Of a DNA stretch of 64,000 nucleotides, positions 21,453 to 32,047 are shown one piece after another (the stretch's first letter is position 1; every line of letters starts with the position of its first letter). Below the pieces are notes generated by a model. That model ran no database searches. It worked only from the letters and a program-made list of their open reading frames with translations, and was not told the DNA's origin. This DNA comes from Adiantum capillus-veneris (taxonomy: Eukaryota; Streptophyta; Polypodiopsida; Polypodiales; Pteridaceae), in NCBI GenBank assembly GCA_014529385.2, contig CM043962.1, forward strand, positions 149,164,647 to 149,228,646, written 5' to 3'. A program made the translations under genes and the position numbers.

Positions 21453-21995
21453 TCATGTGTTTGGGTTCGTCCTGTTTCCTTGGTTTATCCTTCGGATCAC
21501 TTCCTTGATCATTTGATCAACGTTCGGCACAGTTGGGTTTTGCCCACCCAATTTTGTTGTGGACTCACTAGTGGTTGAAGAGGTGCTACTCATTCCTTGA
21601 TCTGTGTCTTCAGTCACCTCCCCATATGCCTTGCAATTATCTACCAGATACAACGCCTCTTTTGTGACTTTCTCAAAAGTTACACATGCCTTCAAGTGAA
21701 AGTCCTTTTTGAGCGTGTCATTTTGCAATCCTTCTATGAAAAGGACTGATAGTCTCTCATCTTGAGGTAGTTCTTGAGCGGGGCATCTTTCTATATACTG
21801 CTTAAAACAAAGCAATGCTTTCTTCACCTTTTCTTTCTCCTTTTGCCTAAATGCATAGATCTGGGAGAGTGTTATGCTTGATTCCACTCTTTGAGAATTC
21901 CTTAGCGAACTCTCGGAGAAGTTGCTCAATACTTGGGAATCCCAAGCCGTTTAATGGTTGGAACCAAGTCAAAGCAGTCCCTTCTAACGTCAACC
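21453..21995 (-). pseudogene. Gag capsid region (element E)
   Basis: GFGLTLEGTALTWFQPL (about 21940-21995) begins a Retrotrans_gag-type domain. A frameshift near 21900 leads into SQIYAFRQKEKEKVKKALLCFKQYIERCP and EALYLVDNCKAYGE (21453-21929). Element D has matching TWF, KFCPVEEL and EALYLVDNCAVY. The N-terminal Y-x-D-x-x-G module region of D (50812-51807) has no counterpart visible in E. Confidence 0.8.
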
Positions 21996-21998
21996 CAA

Positions 21999-22108
21999 AA
22001 CCTTCATATTGAGTATGGAACGCAGTCTATTTTTATCCACTTTTTGAAGGTTTCGCTTCATATTGAGTATGGAACGCAGTCTATTTTTATCCACTTTCTG
22101 AAGGTTTG
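21999..22108. repeat. 54-bp tandem duplication
   Basis: TTCATATTGAGTATGGAACG...CTTTTTGAAGG is present twice in a row with one mismatch. It lies just upstream of (minus-strand) gag coding sequence and probably disrupts it. Confidence 0.9.
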
Positions 22109-22549
22109 GTTCACTTTTGAAGCTCTAACCATCAATTCTTTAACTTTTTAGAGTTATGGTCTTCAACACCAAAATAAGGTTTTTGACAATTTTTTCCTCG
22201 ATCCTTGTGGCCTCAAATGATGGTGTAATTTGTTACCTAACCTACTCCTATAAACTAAAATAAATCTGCAAGCATAAATGAACTTGACAGTAAAAAAATG
22301 CAACGAAGTGTGTGGTGGAACAATCTTTTCCAAGATGGGAACTTCAAAGAATGAAATACTATCTTGTACTTCACTGACAGCTTTGTTTGCTCTTAAGGAG
22401 TAGCACTGGCTAGTCTCGGAATCTAGTCTCTACTAAGCACTAAACCTACGTCTAGCTGCTTCATTGTCTATGCGTAAGCGGGATGGGTGTCAAAAGCTTT
22501 GGAATGAATTTTTTCATACTTTGAGTCACTCACCACCTAAGGGTCAATT
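22109..22549. other. Leader of element E
   Basis: About 440 bp between gag remnants and the primer site. No frame or repeat is apparent. Confidence 0.5.
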
Positions 22550-22567
22550 TTCTTGGCAGTGGTGCCA
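22550..22567 (-). promoter_or_regulatory. Primer-binding site, Asp-tRNA-like (element E)
   Basis: The minus strand reads TGGCACCACTGCCAAGAA one base after the LTR. It resembles the tRNA-Asp complement TGGCGCCGTTGCCGGGGA used by Tat/Athila elements, with several mismatches. Confidence 0.6.
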
Positions 22568-22568
22568 A

Positions 22569-23235
22569 TGTTAGCGGGTCGCCACGATGGATGTCGGTAG
22601 AATAGCTCTTTTGTACTAACATAATGTCAATATGTAAGGAAGCGACTCCGGATGGGGCACAAAGACTTAATGAGACTGTTGTTCTCACCAAAGTGAACTT
22701 AGAGGGCTACTCCTACTACGGCAAAAGCAAACCAACCACTTCCTAGTTAGAAAATCAGTATGCGTCCGATCTCACTGCTCTAGGTTATCACGTCTTTTCG
22801 GCATCCAAACGAATTCGGAATGCAACGAAACTTACGGAGAGGTATCACAACACCTAGAGACACAATCCTACCAAGTTTTGTCACCATCTGAGAAGGTACA
22901 TAAATCACAATCTATCACAAAAAATGTGCATAATCTAAAACAGAACTACTCAAAAAGGTCCCTCTTAAGCATAGAAACACTTATCCATGGTCAAAACATC
23001 AAAAAACAACCATTTTAACTTTCAAATCAATGCATGTAGCTCACAAACAAAGCATCGTGGATCACAATAAAATTGTATGGTTATACTTACAATGTAAAGC
23101 AAGAGACTAGGAACACAATGTGCTATTCGGAATTGAATTCTGATTACTAGTCCAGGAGAAAAGAGGATTACAATTTGTAGCAGCAAGAATCTCTCACAGT
23201 AAACGTTCAAACTTTCATCAGCTAATGATATGTCT
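22569..23235 (-). repeat. Element E 5' LTR, left part (split by F)
   Basis: Matches 6133 to about 6799. It ends at TGTCT (23231-23235), the target duplication of element F. The LTR resumes after F at 32048. Confidence 0.9.
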
Positions 23236-24860
23236 TGTAATGGAATTTGCCTATTCAATTTGAGAATAGCGGAATTTAATGAGAGAACTTTCAAGAAATG
23301 ATTTTGTGAGCATAGCGGGTAGACATAATTGAAGATAGCAACATAATCATAGCAATTAGTTAACTTGGCATAGACAATACTTTTGCAAGAGAGAGAGTTT
23401 AGAGAACATGACAACAATTGAGGACCGGATTTATGTGGAGCCGGTCCCCCCTCCAATAGGCATTTGTATTATGATTTCTCCCATAAAGAGAGACTTGTTA
23501 CAATACAGTCTTTGTGTTCCTTGTGACCTAGGTGATGCCATGAAGATGGAAGGCTTCATGCACCACAAACATAACATAAACTTGAAGAAAGCTTTAACTA
23601 TCCCAAGCCTCAGTCCCAAGACCTCAAACACCTTCGAAGGTGGAGAGAGCTAGCAGGGAATGAGGGTAGGGAAGAGGAAGAAGAAACATTTCGTAGGAGA
23701 AATAATTAGTTCCTCACTTATCATACTCTTGTTTCTAGCATACATAATAGCATAGTAATGAAGAAGAAGGATATGGCAAGCTTAAGCATTGAAGCATGGC
23801 TCTTGGTTGGATTTGCACTCCATAGCCAAGAGTGTTGGTGTAGGCTCTCAACCTCTACTTGCTTGGAGAGGGAGCTCTTGCACTTTGCATATCACACAAT
23901 GAGAGTGCTTGTGAGTGTGTGTGGGTGAGTATACCCCCTAGGCACCCCCCTAGCTTGCTTGGGTCGACCCCCCCTTGTAGCTCATGCCTGAAGCTCATTG
24001 GACCCTTCCAGGCCTAGCCAATCACAAGCAAGAGCCATTACAAGCAACATGGGTAGCCTTGGGACAAGTGTCCCCCTTTCCCCTTTGAGAGAGAGGACTT
24101 GATAAATGCTAAAACAATTAGATAATTCATGTAATTTATCATTGGACCCCTTTGAAGCCTAGCCAATAGGCTTCAAGCAACACATGAAGGTAACATGGGT
24201 AGGGGCCTGACATGTGTCCTTGCTGCCTCTTCAAGTTGGGCTTCCCTTGTGTGTGTGAGTGGGTGTTCTCTCTCTAGCCCCTAGGAAAAGGGCTCGCCCC
24301 CCCTCTTGTAGGAATGCTTTTGACTTTTAGGTGATCAAGCACCTTACTCACCAAGCATGACAAAGCACTTGAACTAGGGGGTGTTCCCACAAGCATCTCA
24401 GGCAAGCTTCTCAAGGCACCTCAAGTACTTTAATCATGCAGCAAGTCAAGCACCTCAAGCATGGAGCCAGTCAAGCACCTCAAGCATCTTAATCAAGCAC
24501 CTCAAGCATGAAAAACACCTCAAGCATGACAAGCACCTCAAGCATGACAAGCACCTCGAGCTTGGGCCGGGTTCCCACCTCAAGCTCAGCCCTAGCTTAC
24601 TTAAGGTCAAAGGACTTTTACACACATTTATTGGAGGTCTTCAATGAAGCTAACCCTAAGGTCTTATGCTCCATTGGTTAGCCTTGCTCTTTGATAGACC
24701 ATCTCCCTTTTGGGCCCCTTTACCATTGGCCCCGTGTTGAGATAGATCTATAAGCACATACCTATATCTTAACACTTGTTCCCGTTTATTCTCCCACATT
24801 AAGTGATCAATTTAATATGAGAAAATCATTTGGGTTAGTTAGATATTAGATTTTATGACA
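23236..24860 (-). repeat. Element F 3' LTR (1625 bp)
   Basis: Near-identical to 30418-32042. By eye all differences fall before about 23820; the last ~1040 bp look identical. The minus-strand frame 23022-23456, repeated at 30360-30638, is an LTR-internal ORF of doubtful meaning. Confidence 0.96.
24391..24567. repeat. CAAGCACCTCAAGCATG minisatellite in F LTR
   Basis: About nine imperfect copies of an 18-bp unit, CACCTCAAGCATGACAAG. The identical array is at about 31573-31749 in the other LTR, so it has not changed since insertion. Confidence 0.9.
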
Positions 24861-24875
24861 TTACCTCTCTCTTGA
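24861..24875 (-). promoter_or_regulatory. Polypurine tract of element F
   Basis: The minus strand reads TCAAGAGAGAGGTAA directly before the 3' LTR (TGTCATAAAATC). Confidence 0.85.
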
Positions 24876-25249
24876 AATCATAGTCGTCCTCGACTATGAG
24901 GTAGAAAAGATAAAGTCTTAGTCATTAGTCAATCGTACTTAGCGGGTAAAGGATCCCTTTTTACCCTATGACATCTTTCCAAGATGGATGACTAATCCAT
25001 TTGGTGCTTGGGAGACATAGCTGCCGCAAGCATGTCTGCTCTTTAGTCCATTTTATTCTCCCAAAGTAGAGTGACAAATTCTACTTGGTGTTTGAGAGAC
25101 GTCGTCATCACAAACATGATTCTAAGCATGCATACTAGTTAAATTTTGTGCACAATTAAAAAGTGGACTAGTCATATAAGACAAAAACATGAGTTATTTA
25201 AAAGAAATTTGTACATTTGCTTACTCTAATGTAGCATTGTAAGCATTGA
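24876..25249. other. 3' untranslated part of element F
   Basis: About 370 bp between the end of the pol reading and the polypurine tract. An inverted pair TAGTCGTCCTCGACTA (24882-24897) could form a small hairpin. Nothing coding is seen. Confidence 0.5.
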
Positions 25250-25286
25250 CAAGGTTCATACTATCCTTAAGTTGTACTCCTTGCAT

Positions 25287-28200
25287 TCATTTAGCATCTT
25301 CAAAAGGATAATTTTTGAACTTAATAAGATACCGTTGGATAATCTTACCATGTCGTAGTACCTTGTCTTCATGCCGAAGGATAGCTTCAGGTTGTAGCAC
25401 CTCTTCTTGGTCTTCAACTTCGGGAGGGTCTTCAATAATTGGTTCAATTGGTGGCTCTCCTTTGTAGGGCTTAAGTAAGCTTACATGAAAGGCATTGTGT
25501 ATAAGCCAATGGTTGGGCAACTTGAGTTGATAAGCCGTCTCATTGATAGGCTTCAAGATTTGGAAAGGACCATAGTATCTTTTTGCTAGTTTAGCATAAT
25601 ACTTTTGATGGCCCGTAGGATTTTTACCCATCGTTTGGCTTAATCTAGCCTTAGGAAACTTGAGTAAGACCCAATCATTTTCTTTGAACATTAAGGCTCT
25701 TCTGTGCTTATCAGCAGCAGCTTTTTGCCTTTGTTGAGAGATGGCTATAGCCTCCCTAATCTTTTGAAAAGATTCTTGTAGGTCACGGCTATACTCAACG
25801 GCGGCGAAGATTTTCCCATGTACTTTCAGTAGCAAGGGACTTTTAGGTCTTCCTTCTATGATCTCGAAAGGTGCTTTGCCCGTAGAAGTATGTACAGTAT
25901 TATTGTAGGCATACTCTACTAGCGGTAAATACTTTTCCCATTGTGAGCGTTGATCTACTTCGGTAACATAAGTCTTGAGTAGATCGAGTATCGTAAGATT
26001 GGCTATCTCACTTTGGCCATCCGTTTGTGGGTGATAGGCCGAAGAGAAATTCAATCTTGTTCCTAGATTTTCAAAGAGACCTTTCCAGAAATTACTGGTC
26101 ATTCTAGGATCTCTATCTGACACGATGGATGTGGGTAATCCATGGTGTTTGAAAATCTGAGATATGAAGAGAGTTGCCATTTGATGTGCCTTAATAGTCT
26201 TTTTGACAGGAATAAAATGTGCTTGCTTGCTAAACCTGTTGACTATTGTCCATATTCCTGTATTCCGATGGATAGACTTGGGTAATCCAAAGATGAAATC
26301 CATGGATATACTCTCCCATGGTGAATTTGGAATAGGCAATGGCTGGAGTAATCCAGGTTGCTTCCCTCTATCATACTTGGTCTTTTGGCATACTACACAT
26401 TTTGAAACATACTCTTGTATGTCCACTTTCATGGTAGGCCAATAGAAATACGTCTCTACTCCTCGGAGAGTAGGTTGAATACCTCTATGCCCTGCATATG
26501 GAGGAGCATGGGATTCATACATAACCTTCTCACGAAGGGAATGGGTAACACATAGCCTATTGCCGTGAAGAAGATAACCATCCTGCAAGGTGAATGGTTC
26601 CTCTTTCTTCCCCAAAGCAAGGGCTGACATTATGTCTCTAAAGTCAGGGTTAGTAGCATACTCATCTATCATAGAGGATAGATCATTGTGAGTAGCTATA
26701 GACACCGCATTAACTTTTGGTCGTCGTGAAAGTGCATCGGCAACTTGATTGTGCTTACCAGCTATGTGAGCAATATGAAAATTAAATTGCGAAAGAAAAT
26801 TTGCCCACCTCATTTGTTTGTCAGAAAGCTTGGTTTGCGTCATGAAATACTTGAGACTTTGGTGGTCGGTTCGTAGGATAAATGGAGTCCCCAATAGGTA
26901 GTGCTTCCATGTGTCTAGGGCATGTAGAACAGCTAAAATCTCTTTCTCATAAATGCCCAAGACTCGTTCATCACCATTGAGCCTTCGGCTCTCATATGCT
27001 ATGGTATGCCCTTCTTGAAGCAAAAGCGCTCCAAGGCAATCACCACAAGCATCACATTGGACCTCAAAGGGCTTTGAGAGAGCCGGAAGCACAAGGACTG
27101 GTTGGGAAGTAAGCTTCTCTTTGAGTTTTTCAAAAGCATTTTGCTCCTTAGCAGTCCATACAAACTTAACGTTCTTCTTGGTTAAGTCGTGTAGTGGTCC
27201 TGCCACTTGAGAGAATTTTGCTATGAAGCGTCTATAGTATGCACACATACCAATAAAGCTTCTTAGCTCATGTAGATTCCTTGGGTTAGGCCATGATTTT
27301 ATTACCTCTAACTTTGATGGATCCATACGAATACCATCGTGAGAGATAATATGGCCTAGATATTGAATCTCTTGAAGGAAGAATTCACTTTTCTTTTGGT
27401 TGAGAAAAAGTTTGTTCTCCCTCAAGGCTTGAAAAATCACTTGGAGATGTTGCTTATGTTCCTCCAAAGACTTGGAGTAGATGATGATATCATCGAAGAA
27501 CACTCCAGTGAATTTTCGATATGGTCTAAAAATTTTCTCCATCAAACGATTGAACGTAGCTGGTGCATTAGTCAAGCCAAAAGGCATGACTAGATATTCA
27601 TAAAGACCAAATGTTGTGCGAAACGCGGTCTTTAAGATATCCTCATCCACTATCCTTATTTGATGATAGCCACTCTTAAGGTCAATCCTACTGAAGTAGG
27701 TAGAGCCTTGTAGCTTATCAAACAGATCTTCTACCCGAGGTACGGGAAATCTGTTTTTAATAGTGATATGGTTTAGTGCTCGATAGTCCACACACATACG
27801 GTATGTACCATCTTTCTTTTGCACTAAAAGGACTGGAGAACAAAAGGGAGAGGAACTAGGCCTCACCATCCCTTTGTCTACCAGCTCTTGTACTTGCCTC
27901 ATGATCTCCTCTTGTTGAGCTTGTGAGACTCGATAAGGAGGTTTGTTAGGCGGTGAGCTTCCTGGAAGGAGCTCAATACGATGGTCATCATCCCCTCGTT
28001 TTGGAGGTAGGTCCATAGGGATATCATCGATGAACACATCTTGGAATCCTTTTAGAAAAGTAGACAAGTCTAACTCTTCTTGATTCCTATCATTTTCATT
28101 TGATGAAACATTATTAGCTTTTAGAGACTCTTTGACATAAATCATGTACGCAGAAACTGAGCTCTTCATTGATTTATCAAAAGAAAGAGGATTTACAAGT

Positions 28201-30002
28201 GGAATAGTGCGACCACGCTCACTAGCATCTACATACATGTTCTTTCCCCTGTAGGTGAAGTAAATTCTTCTTTCAGGGAACTTCATGTTGGCAGCCATGC
28301 GATCAAACCATGGTGCCCCTAGGATAACATCCTGATGTTGGAGGGGAGAGATGAAGAAGTCTTCTTTGTCGACATAGCTTTGGACATGAAGCCTCAACTT
28401 CCCAATCAAGGGAGTAACGGAGGCTTGTTGTCCCTTGAAAGCTGCATCAGCTGTTACTATATCTCCCATCTCAAAAGCTTGAATGCCCAACTTGGTGGCC
28501 AACTCTATTGATATGAAGTTGAGAGTAGAGCCAGGGTCAAACAAGATGAAGGCATCATGCTCTCGTACCTTTCCCCAAGCATAGGAGAGTGATGATCCTT
28601 TGCAATGAGCATCCTCTTTTGGAGCTTCGATGGTGGAAGCCCTAGGAGTCTCATTGCGAGTATTCTTCTTGGGGCAAGAATGATAGCCATGTCCTTGCTC
28701 CCCACACTTGAAACACTTATGGTCCTTGCGAAAAGCTTCAAGCTCTTCAGGAGAGAGTTTGTTTTTACCTTTGTAAACTCCCTTCTCCTTGGACCGATTG
28801 TTGTTGTTGTTGTTGGAAGTGCCTTGGGAATTATTTTGAGCATTGGATTTCCCCTTTGCATCATTTTTATCTTTGTTTTCCATGGGCTTGACATTACGTC
28901 TAGCCCCTTGATGGAAATTGATGCGTGAAGCAACCATGGTGTGGTGGATTACTTCGGTAATAGTACCGGGCCGTTGAGAGTTGATATATTCGGCCATCTC
29001 TTCAGGTAATCCCGCACAGAATTGCTGTCTTTGCTCGGCAAAGTCTATCTTTTGAAAGAAAGTAGCTTTGAGATGTAAATCCCAAAACTTATCTACATAC
29101 TTGTTGATAGACTCATGAGAGAGGAGTTTCAAGCCGCGCCATTCGGTAAGAACTTTATCTTTAGTATCGCTTGGAAGAAATTGCTTCATGATGGAAACTC
29201 GTAGAGTTTTCCATGTCTTTGGGGCTTCTCCATTGCCACGAAGGCTAGCCCACCATTGACGAGCTGATTTTTGGAAGTGCATAGCTACATAGCGTAGCTT
29301 AGAGGACTCTGTGAAGCCCTCGTCCCCAAAGGCCGCATCAAATTGCTGGATGAAGGCCAACACTTTGTTGGTAGCACCAAAGGTGCCATCGTAGGTGAGA
29401 AAAGAGATACTCTTTCCTCCCTCCTTGAACTTCTTTAGCTTTTGTGACCTTCGCCATGCAGGAAATGATTTGCGATGCCCTCCCCTCTTGTATTCTCTAG
29501 GAGAATAGCCATAACTTTCATCGGAAGAGAAGGAAGGTGAAGAAGAAGGAGAAGAGGGTGACCTCTTCCTAGCCCTTTTCTTCCTTTGTTTCCTCTCTTG
29601 CCTTTGAGAGTGATGAGGAGAAGGACTATGGGTTGCTCTTTTCCTCTTGGGAGGAGTAGGCGATCGTCTAGACCGCCTTCTTCGTGGAGCCACATCTTCA
29701 GAAGAACTTAGACTTTCATTGCTTTCTTTCTCTTTGGATTCCTCCTCTCGAATGGGAGAGAGTCTTCTTTTGGGGGTCTCTTCAAGAGGCCTCCTAAGCT
29801 CTCTCTCCTCTTGGAGAGGAAGGGAAATTCCATAGGCACGAAGTTGTTGAGTAACTTCGGCTTGCAAGGTAGGGTTGCCCATAGCTTGTTGCAACCTAGT
29901 CACAAGATAATTCACAAACATGGGAGCATCATCATTAGCACCTTCATGTGCAAAATCAAAGCTATCAATGTTCATTCTACTCTCTTGATTATTGTCAGCC
30001 AT
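25287..30002 (-). CDS. Ty3/gypsy Gag-Pol polyprotein with truncated chromodomain
   Basis: A single 1571-codon frame starting MADNNQESRMN. Gag has an Arg/Ser-rich basic stretch (about residues 105-165) before the capsid helices (YVAMHFQKSARQWWASL). A CCHC knuckle CFKCGEQGHGYHSC lies near 425. Protease follows near 490 with FDPGSTLNFI, a D-P-G-S triplet instead of DSGS/DTGS. RT has VFFDDIIIYSK near 835, the form usual in chromoviruses. RNase H has CDACGDCLGALLL, EKEILAVLHAL, RTDHQSLKYF and ADALSRR. Integrase has an HHCC zinc domain, D (SMDFIFG, ~1234), D (SDRDPRM, ~1294) and E (GQSEIAN, ~1332). The C-terminus enters a chromodomain (VLRHGKIIQRYLIKFKNYP) but stops at TGA 25287-25289, where family members have a conserved Trp; about 15 more in-frame codons of the expected domain follow. 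The integrase and RT look functional; the protease triplet and chromodomain are the doubts. Confidence 0.95.
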   Translation of the reverse strand: MADNNQESRMNIDSFDFAHEGANDDAPMFVNYLVTRLQQAMGNPTLQAEVTQQLRAYGISLPLQEERELRRPLEETPKRRLSPIREEESKEKESNESLSSSEDVAPRRRRSRRSPTPPKRKRATHSPSPHHSQRQERKQRKKRARKRSPSSPSSSPSFSSDESYGYSPREYKRGGHRKSFPAWRRSQKLKKFKEGGKSISFLTYDGTFGATNKVLAFIQQFDAAFGDEGFTESSKLRYVAMHFQKSARQWWASLRGNGEAPKTWKTLRVSIMKQFLPSDTKDKVLTEWRGLKLLSHESINKYVDKFWDLHLKATFFQKIDFAEQRQQFCAGLPEEMAEYINSQRPGTITEVIHHTMVASRINFHQGARRNVKPMENKDKNDAKGKSNAQNNSQGTSNNNNNNRSKEKGVYKGKNKLSPEELEAFRKDHKCFKCGEQGHGYHSCPKKNTRNETPRASTIEAPKEDAHCKGSSLSYAWGKVREHDAFILFDPGSTLNFISIELATKLGIQAFEMGDIVTADAAFKGQQASVTPLIGKLRLHVQSYVDKEDFFISPLQHQDVILGAPWFDRMAANMKFPERRIYFTYRGKNMYVDASERGRTIPLVNPLSFDKSMKSSVSAYMIYVKESLKANNVSSNENDRNQEELDLSTFLKGFQDVFIDDIPMDLPPKRGDDDHRIELLPGSSPPNKPPYRVSQAQQEEIMRQVQELVDKGMVRPSSSPFCSPVLLVQKKDGTYRMCVDYRALNHITIKNRFPVPRVEDLFDKLQGSTYFSRIDLKSGYHQIRIVDEDILKTAFRTTFGLYEYLVMPFGLTNAPATFNRLMEKIFRPYRKFTGVFFDDIIIYSKSLEEHKQHLQVIFQALRENKLFLNQKKSEFFLQEIQYLGHIISHDGIRMDPSKLEVIKSWPNPRNLHELRSFIGMCAYYRRFIAKFSQVAGPLHDLTKKNVKFVWTAKEQNAFEKLKEKLTSQPVLVLPALSKPFEVQCDACGDCLGALLLQEGHTIAYESRRLNGDERVLGIYEKEILAVLHALDTWKHYLLGTPFILRTDHQSLKYFMTQTKLSDKQMRWANFLSQFNFHIAHIAGKHNQVADALSRRPKVNAVSIATHNDLSSMIDEYATNPDFRDIMSALALGKKEEPFTLQDGYLLHGNRLCVTHSLREKVMYESHAPPYAGHRGIQPTLRGVETYFYWPTMKVDIQEYVSKCVVCQKTKYDRGKQPGLLQPLPIPNSPWESISMDFIFGLPKSIHRNTGIWTIVNRFSKQAHFIPVKKTIKAHQMATLFISQIFKHHGLPTSIVSDRDPRMTSNFWKGLFENLGTRLNFSSAYHPQTDGQSEIANLTILDLLKTYVTEVDQRSQWEKYLPLVEYAYNNTVHTSTGKAPFEIIEGRPKSPLLLKVHGKIFAAVEYSRDLQESFQKIREAIAISQQRQKAAADKHRRALMFKENDWVLLKFPKARLSQTMGKNPTGHQKYYAKLAKRYYGPFQILKPINETAYQLKLPNHWLIHNAFHVSLLKPYKGEPPIEPIIEDPPEVEDQEEVLQPEAILRHEDKVLRHGKIIQRYLIKFKNYPFEDAK

Positions 30003-30404
30003 GTTAACAAAATTTTATGTATGTACTTAGTGTATGCTTTGGCAATTCAAAACCTTAGTTGCCACTCCTCTTAGCCTTTGAAAATCGGCTCTTAAGTATC
30101 TACACCCACGGCTCAAAGTGGTTAATTATAGAGAGTAGAGGAGTAGGTCTAACATAGCAGAGTTGCCAAGGGCTAGCTCCTTTCGGACTTCTTATGGCTC
30201 AATAATGGTAAAGCCGTAGGCAAGTCTAAAAAGACTCCATTATTAAGTCCAAAGCTCCCGACGTGTGCACCATCCCCCACATAGTGGGCTTAACAAAACC
30301 GGTATTAGATCCCAGTTCCACTTACTCTATTATAATTAATAACATCAACCATTTATAGGCTACTTAAGGACCTCTCTTCTTAAGCAAGAAAAGAGAAACC
30401 AAAT
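30003..30404. other. Leader of element F
   Basis: About 400 bp between primer site and the gag start codon. It would hold the packaging signal if one exists. No repeat or frame of note is visible. Confidence 0.5.
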
Positions 30405-30416
30405 GCTCTGATACCA
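30405..30416 (-). promoter_or_regulatory. Primer-binding site, tRNA-Met(i) (element F)
   Basis: The minus strand reads TGGTATCAGAGCATTTGG one base after the 5' LTR, matching the initiator-Met tRNA complement, the common chromovirus primer. Confidence 0.93.
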
Positions 30417-30417
30417 A

Positions 30418-32042
30418 TGTAATGGAATTTGCCTATTCAATTTGAGAATAGCGGAATTTAATGAGAGTACTTTCAAGAAATGATTTTGTGAGCATAGCGG
30501 GTAGACATAATTGAAGATAGCAACATAATCATAGCAATTAGTTAACTTGGCATAGACAATACTTTTGCAAGAGAGAGAGTTTAGAGAACATGACAACAAT
30601 TGAGGACCGGATTTATGTGGAGCTGGTCCCCCCTCCAATAGGCATTTGTATTATGATTTCTCCCATAAAGAGAGACTTGTTACAATACAGTCTTTGTGTT
30701 CCTTGTGACCTAGGTGATGCCATGAAGATGAAAGGCTTCATGCACCACAAACATAACATAAACTTGAAGAAAGCTTTAACTATCCCAAGCCTCAGTCCCA
30801 AGACCTCAAACACCTTCGAAGGTGGAGAGAGCTAGCAGGGAATGAAGGTAGGGAAGAGGAAGAAGAAACATTTCGTAGGAGAAAGAATTAGTTCCTCACT
30901 TATCATACTCTTGTTGCTAGCATACATAATAGCATAGTAATGAAGAAGAAGGATATGGCAAGCCTAAGCATTGAAGCATGGCTCTTGGTTGGATTTTCAC
31001 TCCATAGCCAAGAGTGTTGGTGTAGGCTCTCAACCTCTACTTGCTTGGAGAGGGAGCTCTTGCACTTTGCATATCACACAATGAGAGTGCTTGTGAGTGT
31101 GTGTGGGTGAGTATACCCCCTAGGCACCCCCCTAGCTTGCTTGGGTCGACCCCCCCTTGTAGCTCATGCCTGAAGCTCATTGGACCCTTCCAGGCCTAGC
31201 CAATCACAAGCAAGAGCCATTACAAGCAACATGGGTAGCCTTGGGACAAGTGTCCCCCTTTCCCCTTTGAGAGAGAGGACTTGATAAATGCTAAAACAAT
31301 TAGATAATTCATGTAATTTATCATTGGACCCCTTTGAAGCCTAGCCAATAGGCTTCAAGCAACACATGAAGGTAACATGGGTAGGGGCCTGACATGTGTC
31401 CTTGCTGCCTCTTCAAGTTGGGCTTCCCTTGTGTGTGTGAGTGGGTGTTCTCTCTCTAGCCCCTAGGAAAAGGGCTCGCCCCCCCTCTTGTAGGAATGCT
31501 TTTGACTTTTAGGTGATCAAGCACCTTACTCACCAAGCATGACAAAGCACTTGAACTAGGGGGTGTTCCCACAAGCATCTCAGGCAAGCTTCTCAAGGCA
31601 CCTCAAGTACTTTAATCATGCAGCAAGTCAAGCACCTCAAGCATGGAGCCAGTCAAGCACCTCAAGCATCTTAATCAAGCACCTCAAGCATGAAAAACAC
31701 CTCAAGCATGACAAGCACCTCAAGCATGACAAGCACCTCGAGCTTGGGCCGGGTTCCCACCTCAAGCTCAGCCCTAGCTTACTTAAGGTCAAAGGACTTT
31801 TACACACATTTATTGGAGGTCTTCAATGAAGCTAACCCTAAGGTCTTATGCTCCATTGGTTAGCCTTGCTCTTTGATAGACCATCTCCCTTTTGGGCCCC
31901 TTTACCATTGGCCCCGTGTTGAGATAGATCTATAAGCACATACCTATATCTTAACACTTGTTCCCGTTTATTCTCCCACATTAAGTGATCAATTTAATAT
32001 GAGAAAATCATTTGGGTTAGTTAGATATTAGATTTTATGACA
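30418..32042 (-). repeat. Element F 5' LTR (1625 bp)
   Basis: Partner of 23236-24860, followed by target duplication TGTCT (32043-32047). Confidence 0.96.
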
Positions 32043-32047
32043 TGTCT

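Larger units (their letters stand above)
23236..32042 (-). mobile_element. Element F: young chromodomain Ty3/gypsy retrotransposon
   Basis: Two LTRs of exactly 1625 bp (23236-24860, 30418-32042) start TGTAATGGAATTTG and end GATTTTATGACA. Target duplication TGTCT is at 23231-23235 and 32043-32047, inside the right LTR of element E. On the minus strand the order is initiator-Met primer site, one long gag-pol frame ending in a chromodomain, polypurine tract. I count about 8 LTR substitutions (0.5%), so it is the youngest element here. A chromodomain after integrase marks the chromovirus branch. The gag-pol frame is open apart from a stop in the chromodomain. Confidence 0.96.

Noticed and set aside
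23022-23456. LTR-internal frame of 144 codons (and its copy at 30360-30638)
   Set aside because: It runs across the E/F border in one copy and is shorter in the other; no family features, so it was not listed as a gene.
24391-24567. Regular short repeats in the F LTR, CRISPR-like at first sight
   Set aside because: Units are contiguous without unique spacers and lie in a plant LTR; it is a minisatellite.
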